Of a stretch of 64,000 nt of DNA, positions 23,277 to 34,478 are shown in pieces. Positions within the stretch are counted from its first letter, which is position 1. Every line of letters starts with the position of its first letter. The notes under the pieces were generated by a model. That model made no database searches and was not told the origin of the DNA. It saw nothing but the letters and a program-made list of their open reading frames with translations. The stretch covers positions 41,217,106 through 41,281,105 of the forward strand of contig JAUJPP010000005.1 in the NCBI GenBank assembly GCA_030562195.1, read 5' to 3'. A program made the translations under genes and the position numbers. Origin of the DNA: Nipponacmea schrenckii (Eukaryota; Mollusca; Gastropoda; Lottiidae).

Positions 23277-23900
23277 TTACACCTCTCCCATCTTCTTTCT
23301 CTTACTTGCATAATTGGATAAATTAGACATACCACTTCGTGCGGGAGGGGGTATGTCTAAATCAGCAAGTAAAAACACAGTCCTTGAATTTCCAAAAGGC
23401 ATGTCCAGTAATCCAGCTTGTAGGTTGATGTTTACAGCTGCAGCTTTCCTACCACTTTTGCCACAATTAAGGCATTTTAGTGAATATTTCCATCCAGCTC
23501 CCCATTTTCCTTCTATGTGGATATTAAATTGTGACACTGGACACTCTTGAGGCTCTTCTGCAGCATGGACCTGAATAGATGAATTCCAAAATGCCACCAT
23601 TTTTTCCACATTGATTATCAGGTTGCCTGTTACTTCATTATAATCATAATTGCTTTCTTCTTTTTCAGGCCTTGGTCATAACACCCTGTTACTACCTGGG
23701 GAGTCTACTTCCATGTTAGAATAACTCATCTGTTGGTCTTCAGACACTGTAGATGTAGATGGAAGATTATAATCAGTCTGTGTTACCTGACTAACTTTCT
23801 TTACATGTCCAGGTAAAACTTGTGAACCACTTCTTTTTCTGTGGTCTTTCGTTTTCAGAGTTTTGAATGAAAATGAGTGAATTTCTGATTTTAAATACAA
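23277..23900 (-). pseudogene. Mutator-like transposase-family N-terminal fragment
   Basis: The minus strand encodes a basic N-terminus (KTLKTKDHRKRSGSQVLPG), a TGA at 23676, and in the same frame a region with WKYSLKCLNCGKSGRKAAAV, NLQAGL, and FLLADLDIPPPARSGM. The zinc-ligand-like C..C pair and the LL-x-x-(D/M)-(L/D)-(D/I)-PPPARS-(A/G)-M motif are typical of the large invertebrate Mutator-like transposase-domain family as I know it. The frame stops at 23277, before any DDE catalytic core. The N-terminal part is duplicated at 24268-24548 with the same TGA. Family call is by motif recall only. Confidence 0.55.
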
Positions 23901-24267
23901 TCATATTAGTCAAAGACTTGAGGGAGGTGAAAATATCAGCAGAATGACATATTATTCTTGGACACAATTAATAGACAGCATGAATAATGTTTTCGACAGG
24001 TTGATTCATAGAATTCAGTATACATCAATTATCTACTTTTGGAGAAATTTACAAGATAAAGCAATTATAAAAAAATGCAAACCGAATACTTCAGGGAGAT
24101 AATAAAAGGGGATCTAATCTACTATGCACAAGAATATTACTCAGATCTTTATTCCTTTTGTAAGCAGTCACTAAACGTGTGGTATAGATATTAGGGAATT
24201 CATCCTGGAGTTTTTTATATAAAAGCGTTTCACAATAAAGTATTAATTCACTACTGGGGAAATGTAT

Positions 24268-24548
24268 CCACAATTAAGGCATTTTAGTGAATATTTCCAT
24301 CCAGATAAATTCCAAAATTCCACCATTTTTTCCACATTGATTATCCGGTTGCCTGTTACTTCATTATAATCATAATTGCTTTCTTCTTTTTCAGGCCTTG
24401 GTCATAAAACCCTGTTACTACCTGGGGAGTCTACTTCCATGTTAGAATAACTCATCTGTTGGTCTTCAGACACTGTAGATGTAGATGGAAGATTATAATC
24501 AGTCTGTGTTACCTGACTAACTTTCTTTACATGTCCAGGTAAATATTG
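24268..24548 (-). repeat. Partial duplicate of the Mutator-like fragment with internal deletion
   Basis: Nearly identical to 23461-23822 but lacking about 80 bp (roughly 23499-23580). The junction reads CATCCAGATAAATTCC where the first copy has CATCCAGCTCC...GATGAATTCC. Identity elsewhere is about 98% by eye and includes the TGA, so the duplication is recent and post-dates the mutation. Confidence 0.92.
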
Positions 24549-25360
24549 TGAACTTAACTTATAAAAACGTTTCACAATCAAAGAGGTATTTTAAGCTGTA
24601 GAATTGTAGATGGCGACAAAAGGTATAATCTGATGTTGAGATATTCTGTAATGAATGGACCGTCTTATTTGTAATGATAAAAAGATAATGGGAGGTAACT
24701 CTAGTGAATAAACAAAATCTTGAAAAATATAAGTAAAACGTTAAGGTACGTTAAGTTTTAGTACGAACACTCATTTCAGTGTTGGAGGAAAATCTGCCGA
24801 AATTTATTTATTTCTTTTTATTAGCAGGACTGACTTGGTTTCTGGGATGTCGAGGTCATAAACCTTTAAATGAGTTATATAATAGTTGTTACTTAAACTC
24901 ACTCCCTAATGGAAATATGGCCATTTTAAGGTCATTCTAGAAAATATTTTGGCCTATTTTATTTCTGTTTCTGCAATGGTCACTAATTCTATGAAGTACT
25001 GTGGTTTTTAAAGTACAAACAGGTGGGATGATGTGCGAAGTAAATATGAAATAATAAATTTTACCCCAATTCTGTATAATATATTTTTTTCAGGCTTGGT
25101 TTAGATCAGACCTGAATTATCTTCATATATAAGAAAGTTATTTAGAATTGTACGTTTACAAGTTTACTAGTTGTAAATATAGCATTTCATAGGAAATGGG
25201 CAACAAAAGTAAAAACACTTTCATTTGCATACTTTTAGATTTATTTACATAATTTTAAGACAGGTTGACCTAGAGGTCTTACAATATAAGTTAAGAATAT
25301 TTTTAGAAAATCCTCTTTCCCCCTCCCTTTTGGAGTTTTAGCAACCCCATTTTTGACAGG
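24549..25360. other. Intergenic, no gene seen
   Basis: AT-rich. Near 25300-25345 a CCTCTTTCCCCCTCCCTTTTGG stretch resembles the start of dispersed family A (22255, 45480). No gene recognised. Confidence 0.35.
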
Positions 25361-25557
25361 CATGTGTGGCATGTCTTATATAAACAGTTAGATATGTGTG
25401 ACATGTCATATACATGTATATATATACAGGTAGATATGTGTGACATGTCTTATATTTACAGGTAGATATGTGTGACATGTCATTGTATACAGGTAGATAT
25501 GTGTGACATGTCATTATATACAGGTAGATTATGTGTGACATGTCATATATATACAGT
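25361..25557. repeat. ~35-bp minisatellite, 6 copies
   Basis: Six copies of ATATGTGTGACATGTCAT followed by a variable T/A stretch and ACAGGTAG. Unit length varies from about 33 to 39 because of TA-rich slippage. Confidence 0.9.
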
Positions 25558-26305
25558 AACCCTCATTCTCAGGAAGGACTGCTGGTTATATTTTATCGTA
25601 AGTATATTTCTGATTTTGTATAATATCTGATTTATATTGACGAAGTAATTTGAGTGGCTCATTTAAAATGTTATCATCTTGCTAAAGTTTTCAAGGGAGG
25701 TAACCTACACTATGGTTATGGTTTAAGATTTAATGCAAGTCCGTGCCGGGTGTAATTTATTTATACAATATGATTATATGAAGATAGTTTTTATATATTC
25801 TATTCGACAGTTATGGTAAGTCAATATTTAAAATGAAATGGGGGACGCGAACTTTTCATTAACCAAAAAATCAGGAGATTTCTGGAAAAGGTTGAATACC
25901 CCCCGGTCTAAGTGGTATAGCACAAGATGGTAATATTTGATTAAATCATTGTAGACAACAAAGCTGAAAGTCTCAGTTTTATTTGCATTGTTCAATTATT
26001 ATTCTATTTGTCTTAATAAATACCAAATCAAAAAAATCAAATCTCTTCAATTCCTTAAAGTACGCAACTGATATTTGATGCAATAAGCACTCAGAATTGG
26101 GATACGGGTCTCAATAGGGAAATTAAAGGATACTGATGTACCAAGATTTACCTGGTTATATGTCCACTCTCTTTCGACATAGTCCCCGAATCCGCTCTCA
26201 TTGAAAAACATGTATCTAGTTAATTCCTGAGTAGAATTCAAAATAACGAGTGATTACAGAAACTACCCACTGACGTTATACCAAAAACAATTAAATTCGC
26301 TGACT
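25558..26305. other. Intergenic, no gene seen
   Basis: AT-rich; 25870-25905 contains GAGATTTCTGGAAAAGGTTG, a short remnant of dispersed family A. No coding region recognised. Confidence 0.35.
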
Positions 26306-26830
26306 ATGATTCAACTGAATGGAATAAACAGCTATGATAATATGAAAATTTATAATATTATGGACATTTATAATATGGACAATTATAATATGGACATTTA
26401 TAATATGGACATTTATAAAGCGCTAATAGCCACATCACATAGGGACATGCTCAGAGCGCTTGACAGAAATAATCCAAAAGGTAACAAACTAGGAACTTAT
26501 AGACAGTTCAAAGATTCCATATCAGTTGAATCATTCGTCACTGACTATAAAATTACACGATTCCACAGACTTTTATGCCAAATAAGAAGTGGTTGCTTCC
26601 CTTTAGCTATAGAAACCGGGCGGTATGGTAAACCCTTTAGCTATAGAAACCGGGCGGTATGGTAAACCCCAAATCCCGCGTAATGAACGTACCTGTCAAT
26701 GCTGCCAATCTGATGTAATTGAGAACGAACTTCACGTCATTTTAATTTGTAATGCTTATGATAATCTGAGCAAGCAACTTTTAGAATATTGTATTATTTG
26801 TACCCTGACTTGAATGTTTTTTTTAGAGAA
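26306..26830 (+). mobile_element. LINE ORF2 C-terminal fragment with 34-bp tandem duplication
   Basis: The frame from 26306 holds GTYRQFKDSISVESF, KITRFHRLLCQIRSG and PLAIETGRY, followed after a frame change by RTCQCCQSDVIENELHVIL. This is the conserved C-terminal region after reverse transcriptase in many animal LINEs, ending with a C-X2-C...H...C element. A 34-bp tandem duplication (26601-26668) shifts the frame by +1; the second copy resumes the correct frame. Near 26345-26420 an in-frame 15-bp repeat gives repeated IYNMD. RT itself is missing, so this is a relic. Confidence 0.65.
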
Positions 26831-27219
26831 AATGTATTTCAAACGGAAATTATTCTCTCAATACACTACCACTCAAAAGAAAGTTTCGCCGACTTGACTT
26901 TAACAAAACCAAAACCATACAATAATTAACATTAAATTACCAGGAATCAGTTTCCTTGATTTAAACTGAAATACCGATATTTCATTCTTCACAATACCCT
27001 TAGAAAGAATAGTCAAAGAGTCAGAATCAAAATATTACACAAATTGAAAAAGTCCATTCCATTCCATGTTCGACCTGAAAATAAGGTAAAAACAAATTGT
27101 AGCGCGGCATAGATAATGATAATTTGATGTTGCTTAGACAGAGACACCAAAGCACTGACACGGCAAGATCGAAGAGTGGAAATTGACGGTGATTTATCAT
27201 CAGAATTGAGCTCAGCGAT
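26831..27219. other. Intergenic, no gene seen
   Basis: AT-rich without recognised features. Confidence 0.35.
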
Positions 27220-27365
27220 CTCTTGTTTTCGTTATTTAAAGAAAGAAAAGAAAAAGAACTACATTCAAGGATAACAAATTTGGTTCACCAGTCTACCGTG
27301 ACAGGGATCCAGGGATCCTTTCTACCAGCTGGTCCTTGTCCTTGGCATTGATCTTTCTCCGATTT
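27220..27365 (+). repeat. Dispersed repeat, paired with 42415-42560
   Basis: Shares GAAAGAAAAGAAA, CAAGGATAA, CCGTGACAGGGAT, TTTCTACCAGCTG and CATTGATCTTTC in the same order with 42415-42560. Here an extra GGGATCCA block is present (27302-27316). Confidence 0.7.
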
Positions 27366-27543
27366 TATAAACCTCCTGGCAATTTGTATGACTCTATATG
27401 GAGTATTTATTATGAAGTCTTTTGTGGTAACACCCCAAAGGAGGTATTACAAGAGTACTTGTAACACCTGGATTCACTAAAGAAAAGACAAGCTAGGACA
27501 ATCTTTATTTTAATGAAAATTAAACGTAAGAGATATTCCAGGT

Positions 27544-27951
27544 TTAGAAGCCGTGTTTAGAAGCCGTGTTGAGTTCAGTCACAATATTTGAAGCAACAGT
27601 AGATGGAGCAGACTCCGTTCTTGTGGCCTTTGCAAGGATCTCAGAAACAGCCACTTTCTGGTCGTCACTGGCCCGTTTATAAACACGTACGGCTTCACTG
27701 CGGTGCCCAGTGTGATCACAAATTGTTTGTTCATCTACTTTCGCTTGATAAAGTCGGGTCGCAGCGGTCGCACGAAGTGAGTGGTTGGTCTTTTTTCCAT
27801 CAATGCCAGCTCTGTCACACATCTTTTTTACGATATTGCCCAAAGTGTTGTGGCCAACCGGCATTTCGCAATACCATTGAAAGTCAGTGTGATTCCTCAG
27901 CTACTACTTGTCAAGTAGAATGCATCCCTTCCTTCTGATAGAGTTTTCGGG
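27544..27951 (-). pseudogene. DUF3504-type recombinase-like pseudogene, 3' exon (catalytic part)
   Basis: Last exon of the intron-containing copy. After an acceptor (TTCTATTTTAG) it reads PKTLSEGRDAFYLTSSS, a TGA near 27892, a one-base frame change near 27873, then MPVGHNTLGNIVKKMCDRAG, KTNHSLRATAATRLYQ, VDEQTICDHTGHRS and VRVYKRAS. The tyrosine-recombinase catalytic set is visible: HSLR (HxxR), GHRS and the Tyr of VYKR. The exon starts with one base, fitting the phase-2 end of the exon at 28218. A 17-bp duplication (AAGCCGTGTT-type) marks the C-terminus. Function is lost through upstream lesions. Confidence 0.75.
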
Positions 27952-28217
27952 CTAAAATAGAAAAACAGTAATATTAAAAGACAAGTTTAACTTGCAAGTT
28001 ACTTAATAGTGCCATTGTCTCATTACTGAATTAGTCTAGTCTTGCGATTTCTCAGCCAACCGAGCCATTTCAAATTTGAAAGACTGATATGATATAGCCT
28101 ATTCGCAAGCAAGATAGTTACTCTGAACATATTTAATGAAATTGTAGCGTTTCAAACCTTACTTATTTAGCTCATTTATGATAAGATTTTCTTCTTGATA
28201 TTTAAGATATAACTCAC

Positions 28218-28468
28218 CATAGTGACTTGTACTTCTCATACAGACGGATAAAACAGCGATCCGGTCTTTCTTTGTTCTACGAAAGCTCGCACATCCTTGA
28301 GTTTGGTCTTGCGTTGTTTTATTCCACCATTGTTCGTTTTGGAGACGTCTTCTACATAGCGGAGATAGCGACGATCTTTATTGTCTATGAAGGGACCAGT
28401 TATCTGTGGTTGTTTAAACATCCTTAATTTGCGATGCTCATCGCCTCCGCTCAGGGCAAAATTGAGAC
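28218..28468 (-). pseudogene. DUF3504-type recombinase-like pseudogene, middle exon
   Basis: Bracketed by CTTTGTTTTAG and a GTGAGT donor. It begins with two bases completing a Gly codon and reads GLNFALSGGDEHRKLR, RYLRYVEDVSKTNNGGIKQR, KLKDVRAFVEQ; then a one-base shift near 28265 restores PDRCFIRLYEKYKSL up to a phase-2 donor. EHRxLR, YxEDVSK, GG-K-x-RK and DRC-x-(V/I)RLY are the diagnostic blocks of this family. The frameshift makes the copy non-coding as it stands. Confidence 0.75.
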
Positions 28469-28779
28469 CTAAAACAAAGTTAAAGTTAAACATTTATATT
28501 ACATAATTAGTATGAATTTGGAATTTGGAATTTGTTTCTTGCGCTTTAATGGATACCTTTAACCCCATTGCATATTACTGACATGATCTAGCAGTTCGTA
28601 AATTTAATATACTACAAAGTTTAAAAACAAGAATATAAGCACCAACATCTATATTTAACAGCAACATGCTAAACTATGAATTTGTGTTGTAATTGTCCCT
28701 TTCTCAAGGAAAGATAGCAATATTCTGAATAAGCAGTGCAAAGATGTCCCTTCTCCTTAAAGAATAAAATTATACTCAC

Positions 28780-29439
28780 CAGTAAGGTACAAAATTGTAT
28801 CTAGGAGTGTCCGAGGGGTGGAGTCACCAAGTATTCCTTACTCCCAAAGTTGCTGTTCTTCTTCCTCTGAAATAATTTCTGTCGACTTGCTCCTTGACGC
28901 GTCGAATCCTTGGACAGACCTTTCTTTCATTACTGCATCGATTGCCTTTCTTGCCTCACTAAATTCGTCGTCTTCAAAAAGATTGCAGGATGCAGAGTGT
29001 TCTCTCACAATAGATGCGAAGGCTGCATATATTCCATATAGCGTCGTGGAGGGGTGAACTTCACCATTCTGTTTCCTGGCTTCAGACAAAAAGTACGTCA
29101 GGGCGGTGTTCAAGTCTGTCCTGCAATTCCCGTGACAAACAATTGGGAGGCAAACAGAGATTTTCATTGACAGAACGTTGCTTTCTCTCCTGTGGCCACC
29201 GCCTGAAAATACCGATGGCCCTTTTTCGTCTCGGTTCGCTTCGATACTGAACTTTTCAACTTCTACTTCACAGTCTCTGCCGTCATTGGCTCTCTAAAAC
29301 GAAATGCAAAGTCATTCAGATCATTCTCGTCTGTTTTCGATTTCAATTTTACTTTCTCATATGTTTTAAATGTTGATTGTGTCAAAAATAATTCGTTCTC
29401 ACTCTCAGTATCTGACATCCTATTGCCACTCTTGTTCAT
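28780..29439 (-). pseudogene. DUF3504-type recombinase-like pseudogene, 5' exon
   Basis: ATG at 29439 opens an acidic N-terminus (MSDTESENELFL) ending at a TAG near 29266. In a second frame come NTALTYFLSEARKQNGEVHP, TLYGIYAAFASIVREH, LFEDDEFSEARKAIDAVMKE and ISEEEEQQLWE. A TAA interrupts at about 28835, then the same frame gives GILGDSTPRTLLDTILYLTG up to a phase-1 GTGAGT donor at 28779. The layout is the N-terminal SAM-like part of KIAA1958/QRICH1-type recombinase-like proteins. At least two stops and one frameshift show decay. Confidence 0.72.
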
Positions 29440-29639
29440 AAATGAATGATCAAAGATCAGTCAGTCACGTCATATAAATATTATACTGCACGGAATGGTT
29501 ATTACAAGTCAGTACGCGGGTGAATTACAATATATTATTTTAATTAAAACAATGACTTCTGAGAGAAATATCGGTTTATAAGGAATATTTACTCAGGTTC
29601 GTGTTTACAATCCGTGGTAATACCTCGGAGTCATGGTTT

Positions 29640-29810
29640 ATTCTTTACATCTGTACCCATTCACAGCTGGGTGGACTGGAATTATGAGTAATGATGATTT
29701 ATTCAAGGTCATCGGACTTCACACACCGATCGAGATTAGAACTCCCGTCCATTTTCAACGTATCCAAGCAAATGACGTCATGACGTTAAGAACCAACGCT
29801 CTAACCGCTG
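29640..29810 (-). mobile_element. tRNA-derived SINE
   Basis: Read on the minus strand: a pol III box A match (TAGCACAGCGGTTAGAGCG), an anticodon-like arm (CGTTGGTTCTTAACG), and a box B-like GAGTTCTAATCTC about 75 bp later. Downstream is a tail block (ACCTTGAATAA, then CAGTCCACCCAGCTGTGAAT) that recurs, on the same strand sense, at 42560-42625. The box spacing is longer than in a plain tRNA because of an inserted GTCATGACGTCA-type stretch. The head borders the 28-bp array. Confidence 0.65.
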
Positions 29811-30320
29811 TGCTATAGAACCAACGCTCTAACCGCTGTGCTATAGAACCAACGCTCTAACTGCTGTGCTATAGAACCAACACTCTAACCGCTGTGCTAT
29901 AGAACCAACGCTCTAACCGCTGTGCTATAGAACCAACACTCTAACCGCTGTGCTATAGAACCAACGCTCTAACTGCTGTGCTATAGAACCAACGCTCTAA
30001 CCGCTGTGCTATAGAACCAACGCTCTAACCGCTGTGCTATAGAACCAACGCTCTAACTGCTGTGCTATAGAACCAACGCTCTAACTGCTGTGCTATAGAA
30101 CCAACACTCTAACCGCTGTGCTATAGAACCAACACTCTAACTGCTGTGCTATAGAAGTCACTCTAACCGCTGTGCTATAGAACCAACGCTCTAACCGCTG
30201 TGCTATAGAAGTCACTCTAACCGCTGTGCTATAGAACCAACGCTCTAACCGCTGTGCTATAGAACCAACGCTCTAACCGCTGTGCTATAGAAGTCACTCT
30301 AACCGCTGTGCTATAGAACC
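29791..30320. repeat. 28-bp array derived from SINE box A, ~19 copies
   Basis: Unit contains CGCTCTAACCGCTGTGCTAT then AGAACCAA; its reverse complement is the box A segment of the neighbouring SINE. Some units are shorter (25 bp, GAAGTCACTCTAACC). Substitutions are CGCT/CACT and ACCG/ACTG. Confidence 0.95.
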
Positions 30321-30714
30321 CCTAAGCGACTTGATGTCGGGCTATACAGATTTTTTTCCGCCTGATGAGAACACGGATCACTGTGGTAATTCATAATAAA
30401 CAGAATGTCGGAATACTCAGAGTTTTATTAAACATGTTTCAGAAGAAAATCAATTTGAACCACATGTAAATACCGGATTACGCAACATGTCGGAGCAATA
30501 AAGTTTTAATAAATTTAAAGGATTAAACCAGTTACAGCCAATTGCAGACTAAAACAGCCATAAAAGTTTTAATGGCTCTGGAAATGAATGTTCAAATAAC
30601 TTTTCAGCATGTTAAGCGTCTAATAGGATTTCCGACTAAAAGACATAAAATATGGAATAAGTCTATAAAATTGGCCACCGAGGTGTAATATCATTTCTAA
30701 CTTTCCGTCTCTAT
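30321..30714. other. Spacer, no gene seen
   Basis: AT-rich spacer between two arrays; nothing recognised. Confidence 0.35.
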
Positions 30715-30748
30715 TTCTGATCTCTGATAGTTATTATTGAAACTTACT

Positions 30749-32900
30749 TCATGCTTCATGTGAAACAGATTTTATATTAAACGGTCCAATACAAGAACAA
30801 GAAGTGATAAAATGTATGAAGAAAATGAAATCTGGTACATCACCAGGTATAGACGGTATTGGTATCGATTTTATAAAATCTTGTTGTTCCGATTTATCAC
30901 CTATGTTTACTTTATTGTTTAATGCAATATTTGATAGTGGTTACTTCCCTTGTTCATGGTCCCAAGCTTTAACATCTCCTCTACATAAAAAAGGACCCAA
31001 AAGTGACGTCAATAATTATCGTGGAATTTCTTTGTTGGATAATTTTGGTAAAATGTATACGTCAGTTCTGAATAGTAGATTGCAAGCATGGTCAGAATCT
31101 CAGGACAAATATTTAGAAGCACAAGCAGGTTTCCGTACAGGGTATTCGACCATAGATCAAGCATTTACCCTTCAGGGATTAGTTCAAAAATATTTGACCA
31201 AATTTAAATGGAGGTTCTATTGCCTTTACGTGGATTTCAAGAAAGCTTTCGATTCTTTGAATAGAATTAAATTGTTATCTCTTTTAATAAAAAAGGATAT
31301 ACATGGTAAAATGTATACAACGCTTAAGTCAATGTATAATTCTACCAGTTCATGTGTGAAAATAGGTTCATCAATAACCCCTTTCTTTGATTGTTTGTCA
31401 GGTGTTCGGCAAGGCTGTATCCTTAGTCCCATATTATTTTGTTTTTATATCAACCAACTTATTGATATGCTTCAGATGGAACAAAATGTAAACGGGATAT
31501 TTACAATTGCAGAAGTTGAAGATATATTAGCACTGTTATATGCTGACGATCTCGCACTATTTTCTGATACTGTAGGAGATCTACAAAGAAAGATTCGTGT
31601 TTTAGAAATATTTTGTGATAAATTTAATCTTGATGTAAATGTTGCTAAAACTAAAATAATTATATATAGAAATGGTGGTATTTTACGTAATTACGAGAAA
31701 TGGTATTTTAAAAATGAACCTCTTGAAGCTGTTACCTATTATAATTATTTAGGAATAATCTTTTCTTCTACGTTAAACTGGAGTCAAAATACTAGCAATT
31801 TAGCTATAAAAGCCGAAAAAGCTTTTATCCCTATCAAAAGTTTAATTAGAAGAACTGGTTATCCTAATATCAATATTTGTTTTAAAATTTTTGACAGTAT
31901 AATAAAACCCATACTTTTATATGGGTCACAGATATGGGGTTTCGAATACAGACACGACATAGAAAAAGTTCATATTAACTTCTGCACATTTATTTTGAAA
32001 ATACATAAAAGTTCAACAAATGTTGGAACCGTCGGAGAATTTGGTAGAACCAATATAAGTGTGTATTATATAACATCATGTATTAAGTATTGGTTTTAAC
32101 TTGTAAATATGTCTATAGATCGTTACCCAAAACAAGTATATCTTATGTTAAGAAGGTTAGATGAAATAGGAAGAGTAAATTGGGTCACTAAAATTAAACA
32201 AGTTTTATATTCATTAGGTTTTAGATATATTTTTGATAATGAAAATATTGGAAGTATGCAAATGTTTGTAAATCAAATTAAATTAAGATTGTCTGATATA
32301 AATTTACAAGATTGGTCCTCAAAATTATCAACAAGTGAAAGTCTTAAAGATTATATGAAATGTAAACCCACTCTTGTGAAAGAATCCTATTTAATTTCAA
32401 GTATCCCATTTAAACATAAACAAAATATTGTTAAACTAAGATTAAATTTATTTCCAACTGCTACAAATTTATATAAAAGAAATTTAATTAATAGCCCCTT
32501 GTGTCGACTTTGTAGATATGCAAATGAAGATCTTTTTCATCTTATGTTTGAATGTACTGCTACAGAAGATTTTAGAATTATTGACGTAGAAATTATGTTT
32601 ATTACAAGAGATAGTTATCTCATTGAATGTACCTGTAATACTTCTCGCCATTTTAATGCTTGTAAATGTATAGAGAGTGCTCTGACAAAGATATTAAATG
32701 TATAAAACATGAAAATAAAATATGTTAATCAAACCCCCAAAATTCTCAATGAACTATTAATTGTATTTATTAATTATATGTGTATATATATCTTTGTATT
32801 GTTTACTGTAAATAATTTAAATTGATATACAATATTTATATTACTGTAACGTTGGTCGGAGACCTATATTATTGAAATAAACTATTTATTTATTTATATC
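30749..32900 (+). mobile_element. 5'-truncated LINE inserted in a satellite, with target duplication
   Basis: A non-LTR retrotransposon copy of 2152 bp flanked by GAAACTTACT at 30739-30748 and 32901-32910 (target-site duplication). The reading frame is open from its first base, so truncation fell inside the RT-encoding region. RT blocks seen: NNYRGISLLDNFGKMY, AGFRTGYSTIDQAF, YVDFKKAFDSLNR, SGVRQGCILSP and YADDLALFSDT (catalytic Asp pair intact). A single TAA at 32097-32099 interrupts it; the same frame continues to 32705 with a C-X2-C-X8-H-X4-C element (CRLCRYANEDLFHLMFEC). The 3' end has GAAATAAAC and a short TTTA repeat tail. The clade is uncertain. Confidence 0.9.
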
Positions 32901-34085
32901 GAAACTTACTCTATATCTAGTCTCTGATAGTTATTATTGAAACTTACTGACTCTATATCTAGTCTCTGATAGTTATTATTGAAACTTACTGACTCTATAT
33001 CTGGTATCTGATAGTTATTATTGAAACTTACTGACTCTATATTTAGTCTCTGGTAGTTATTATTGAAATTTACTGACTCTATATCTAGTCTCTGATAGTT
33101 ATTATTGAAACTTACTGACTCTATATCTGGTATCTGATAGTTATTATTGAAACTTACTGACTCTATATCTAGTCTCTGGTAGTTATTATTGAAATTTACT
33201 GTCTCTATATCTAGTCTCTGATAGTTATTATTGAAACTTACTGACTCTATATCTGGTCTCTGATAGTTATTATTGATAGAGGTCAGTCTGAAACTAACTG
33301 ACTCTATATCTAGTCTCTGATAGTTATTATTGACAGAGGTCAGTCTGAAACTTACTGACTCTATATCTAGTCTCTGATAGTTATTATTGAAACTTACTGA
33401 CTCTATATCTAGTCTCTGATAGTTATTATTGATAGAGGTCAGTCTGAAACTAACTGACTCTATATCTAGTCTCTGATAGTTATTATTGACAGAGATTAGT
33501 CTGACTCTTATCTAGTCTCTGATAGTTATTATTGACAGAGGTCAGTCTGAAACTTACTGACTCTATATCTAGTCTCTGATAGTTATTATTGATAGAGGTC
33601 AGTCTGAAACTAACTGACTCTATATCTAGTCTCTGATAGTTATTATTGATAGAGGTCAGTCTGAAACTTACTGACTCTATATCTAGTCTCTGATAGTTAT
33701 TATTGATAGAGGTCAGTCTGAAACTTACTGACTCTATATCTAGTCTCTGATAGTTATTATTGATAGAGGTCAGTCTGAAACTTACTGACTCTATATCTAG
33801 TCTCTGATAGTTATTATTGACAGAGGTCAGTTCGAAACTTACTGACTCTATATCTAGTCTCTGATAGTTATTATTGATAGAGGTCAGTCTGAAACTTACT
33901 GACTCTATATCTAGTCTCTGATAGTTATTATTGATAGAGGTCAGTCTGAAACTTACTGACTCTATATCTAATCTCTGATAGTTATTATTGATAGAGGTCA
34001 GTCTGAAACTTACTGACTCTATATCTAGTCTCTGATAGTTATTATTGATAGAGGTCAGTATTAAACTAACTGACTCTATATGAGA
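32898..34085. repeat. 42/57-bp compound satellite, ~24 units
   Basis: Early units are 42 bp (CTCTGATAGTTATTATTG, AAACTTACTGA, CTCTATATCTAGT). From about 33270 most units gain a 15-bp insert (ATAGAGGTCAGTCTG) giving 57 bp. One further partial unit lies at about 30715-30748, upstream of the LINE, showing that the LINE jumped into this array. Confidence 0.95.
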
Positions 34086-34478
34086 TCGTATTAAATATCT
34101 GTTTAATATTGTTACACATACAAATGTTATAAGTTAATACAATATCTAATATATGATAATATTCTACTAAACAAAACACAGCATCACAAGGACAAAAACA
34201 AAATTAAATTACATATAAGCACACTGTTGATTAAAAATATGTGAAAATACGCTTAGAATAATGTATCTTTTTACAAACGATACAGTTCATACAACCAATC
34301 AGAACTGAAAAGCAGAATAACAGTTTTCTGGAATTATCGTTCTCGGTACGCAGTGACATATTGGTTTGCCCTTTTTTTTTTAATTCGGTAACATATATAA
34401 CAAGAAACACGTCGACAATATTATATAACTCACTTCTTATCGGACATAATCGTTTCATAACAATTACGGGTGACACTA
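34086..34478. other. Spacer, no gene seen
   Basis: AT-rich spacer between arrays with no recognised feature. Confidence 0.35.
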
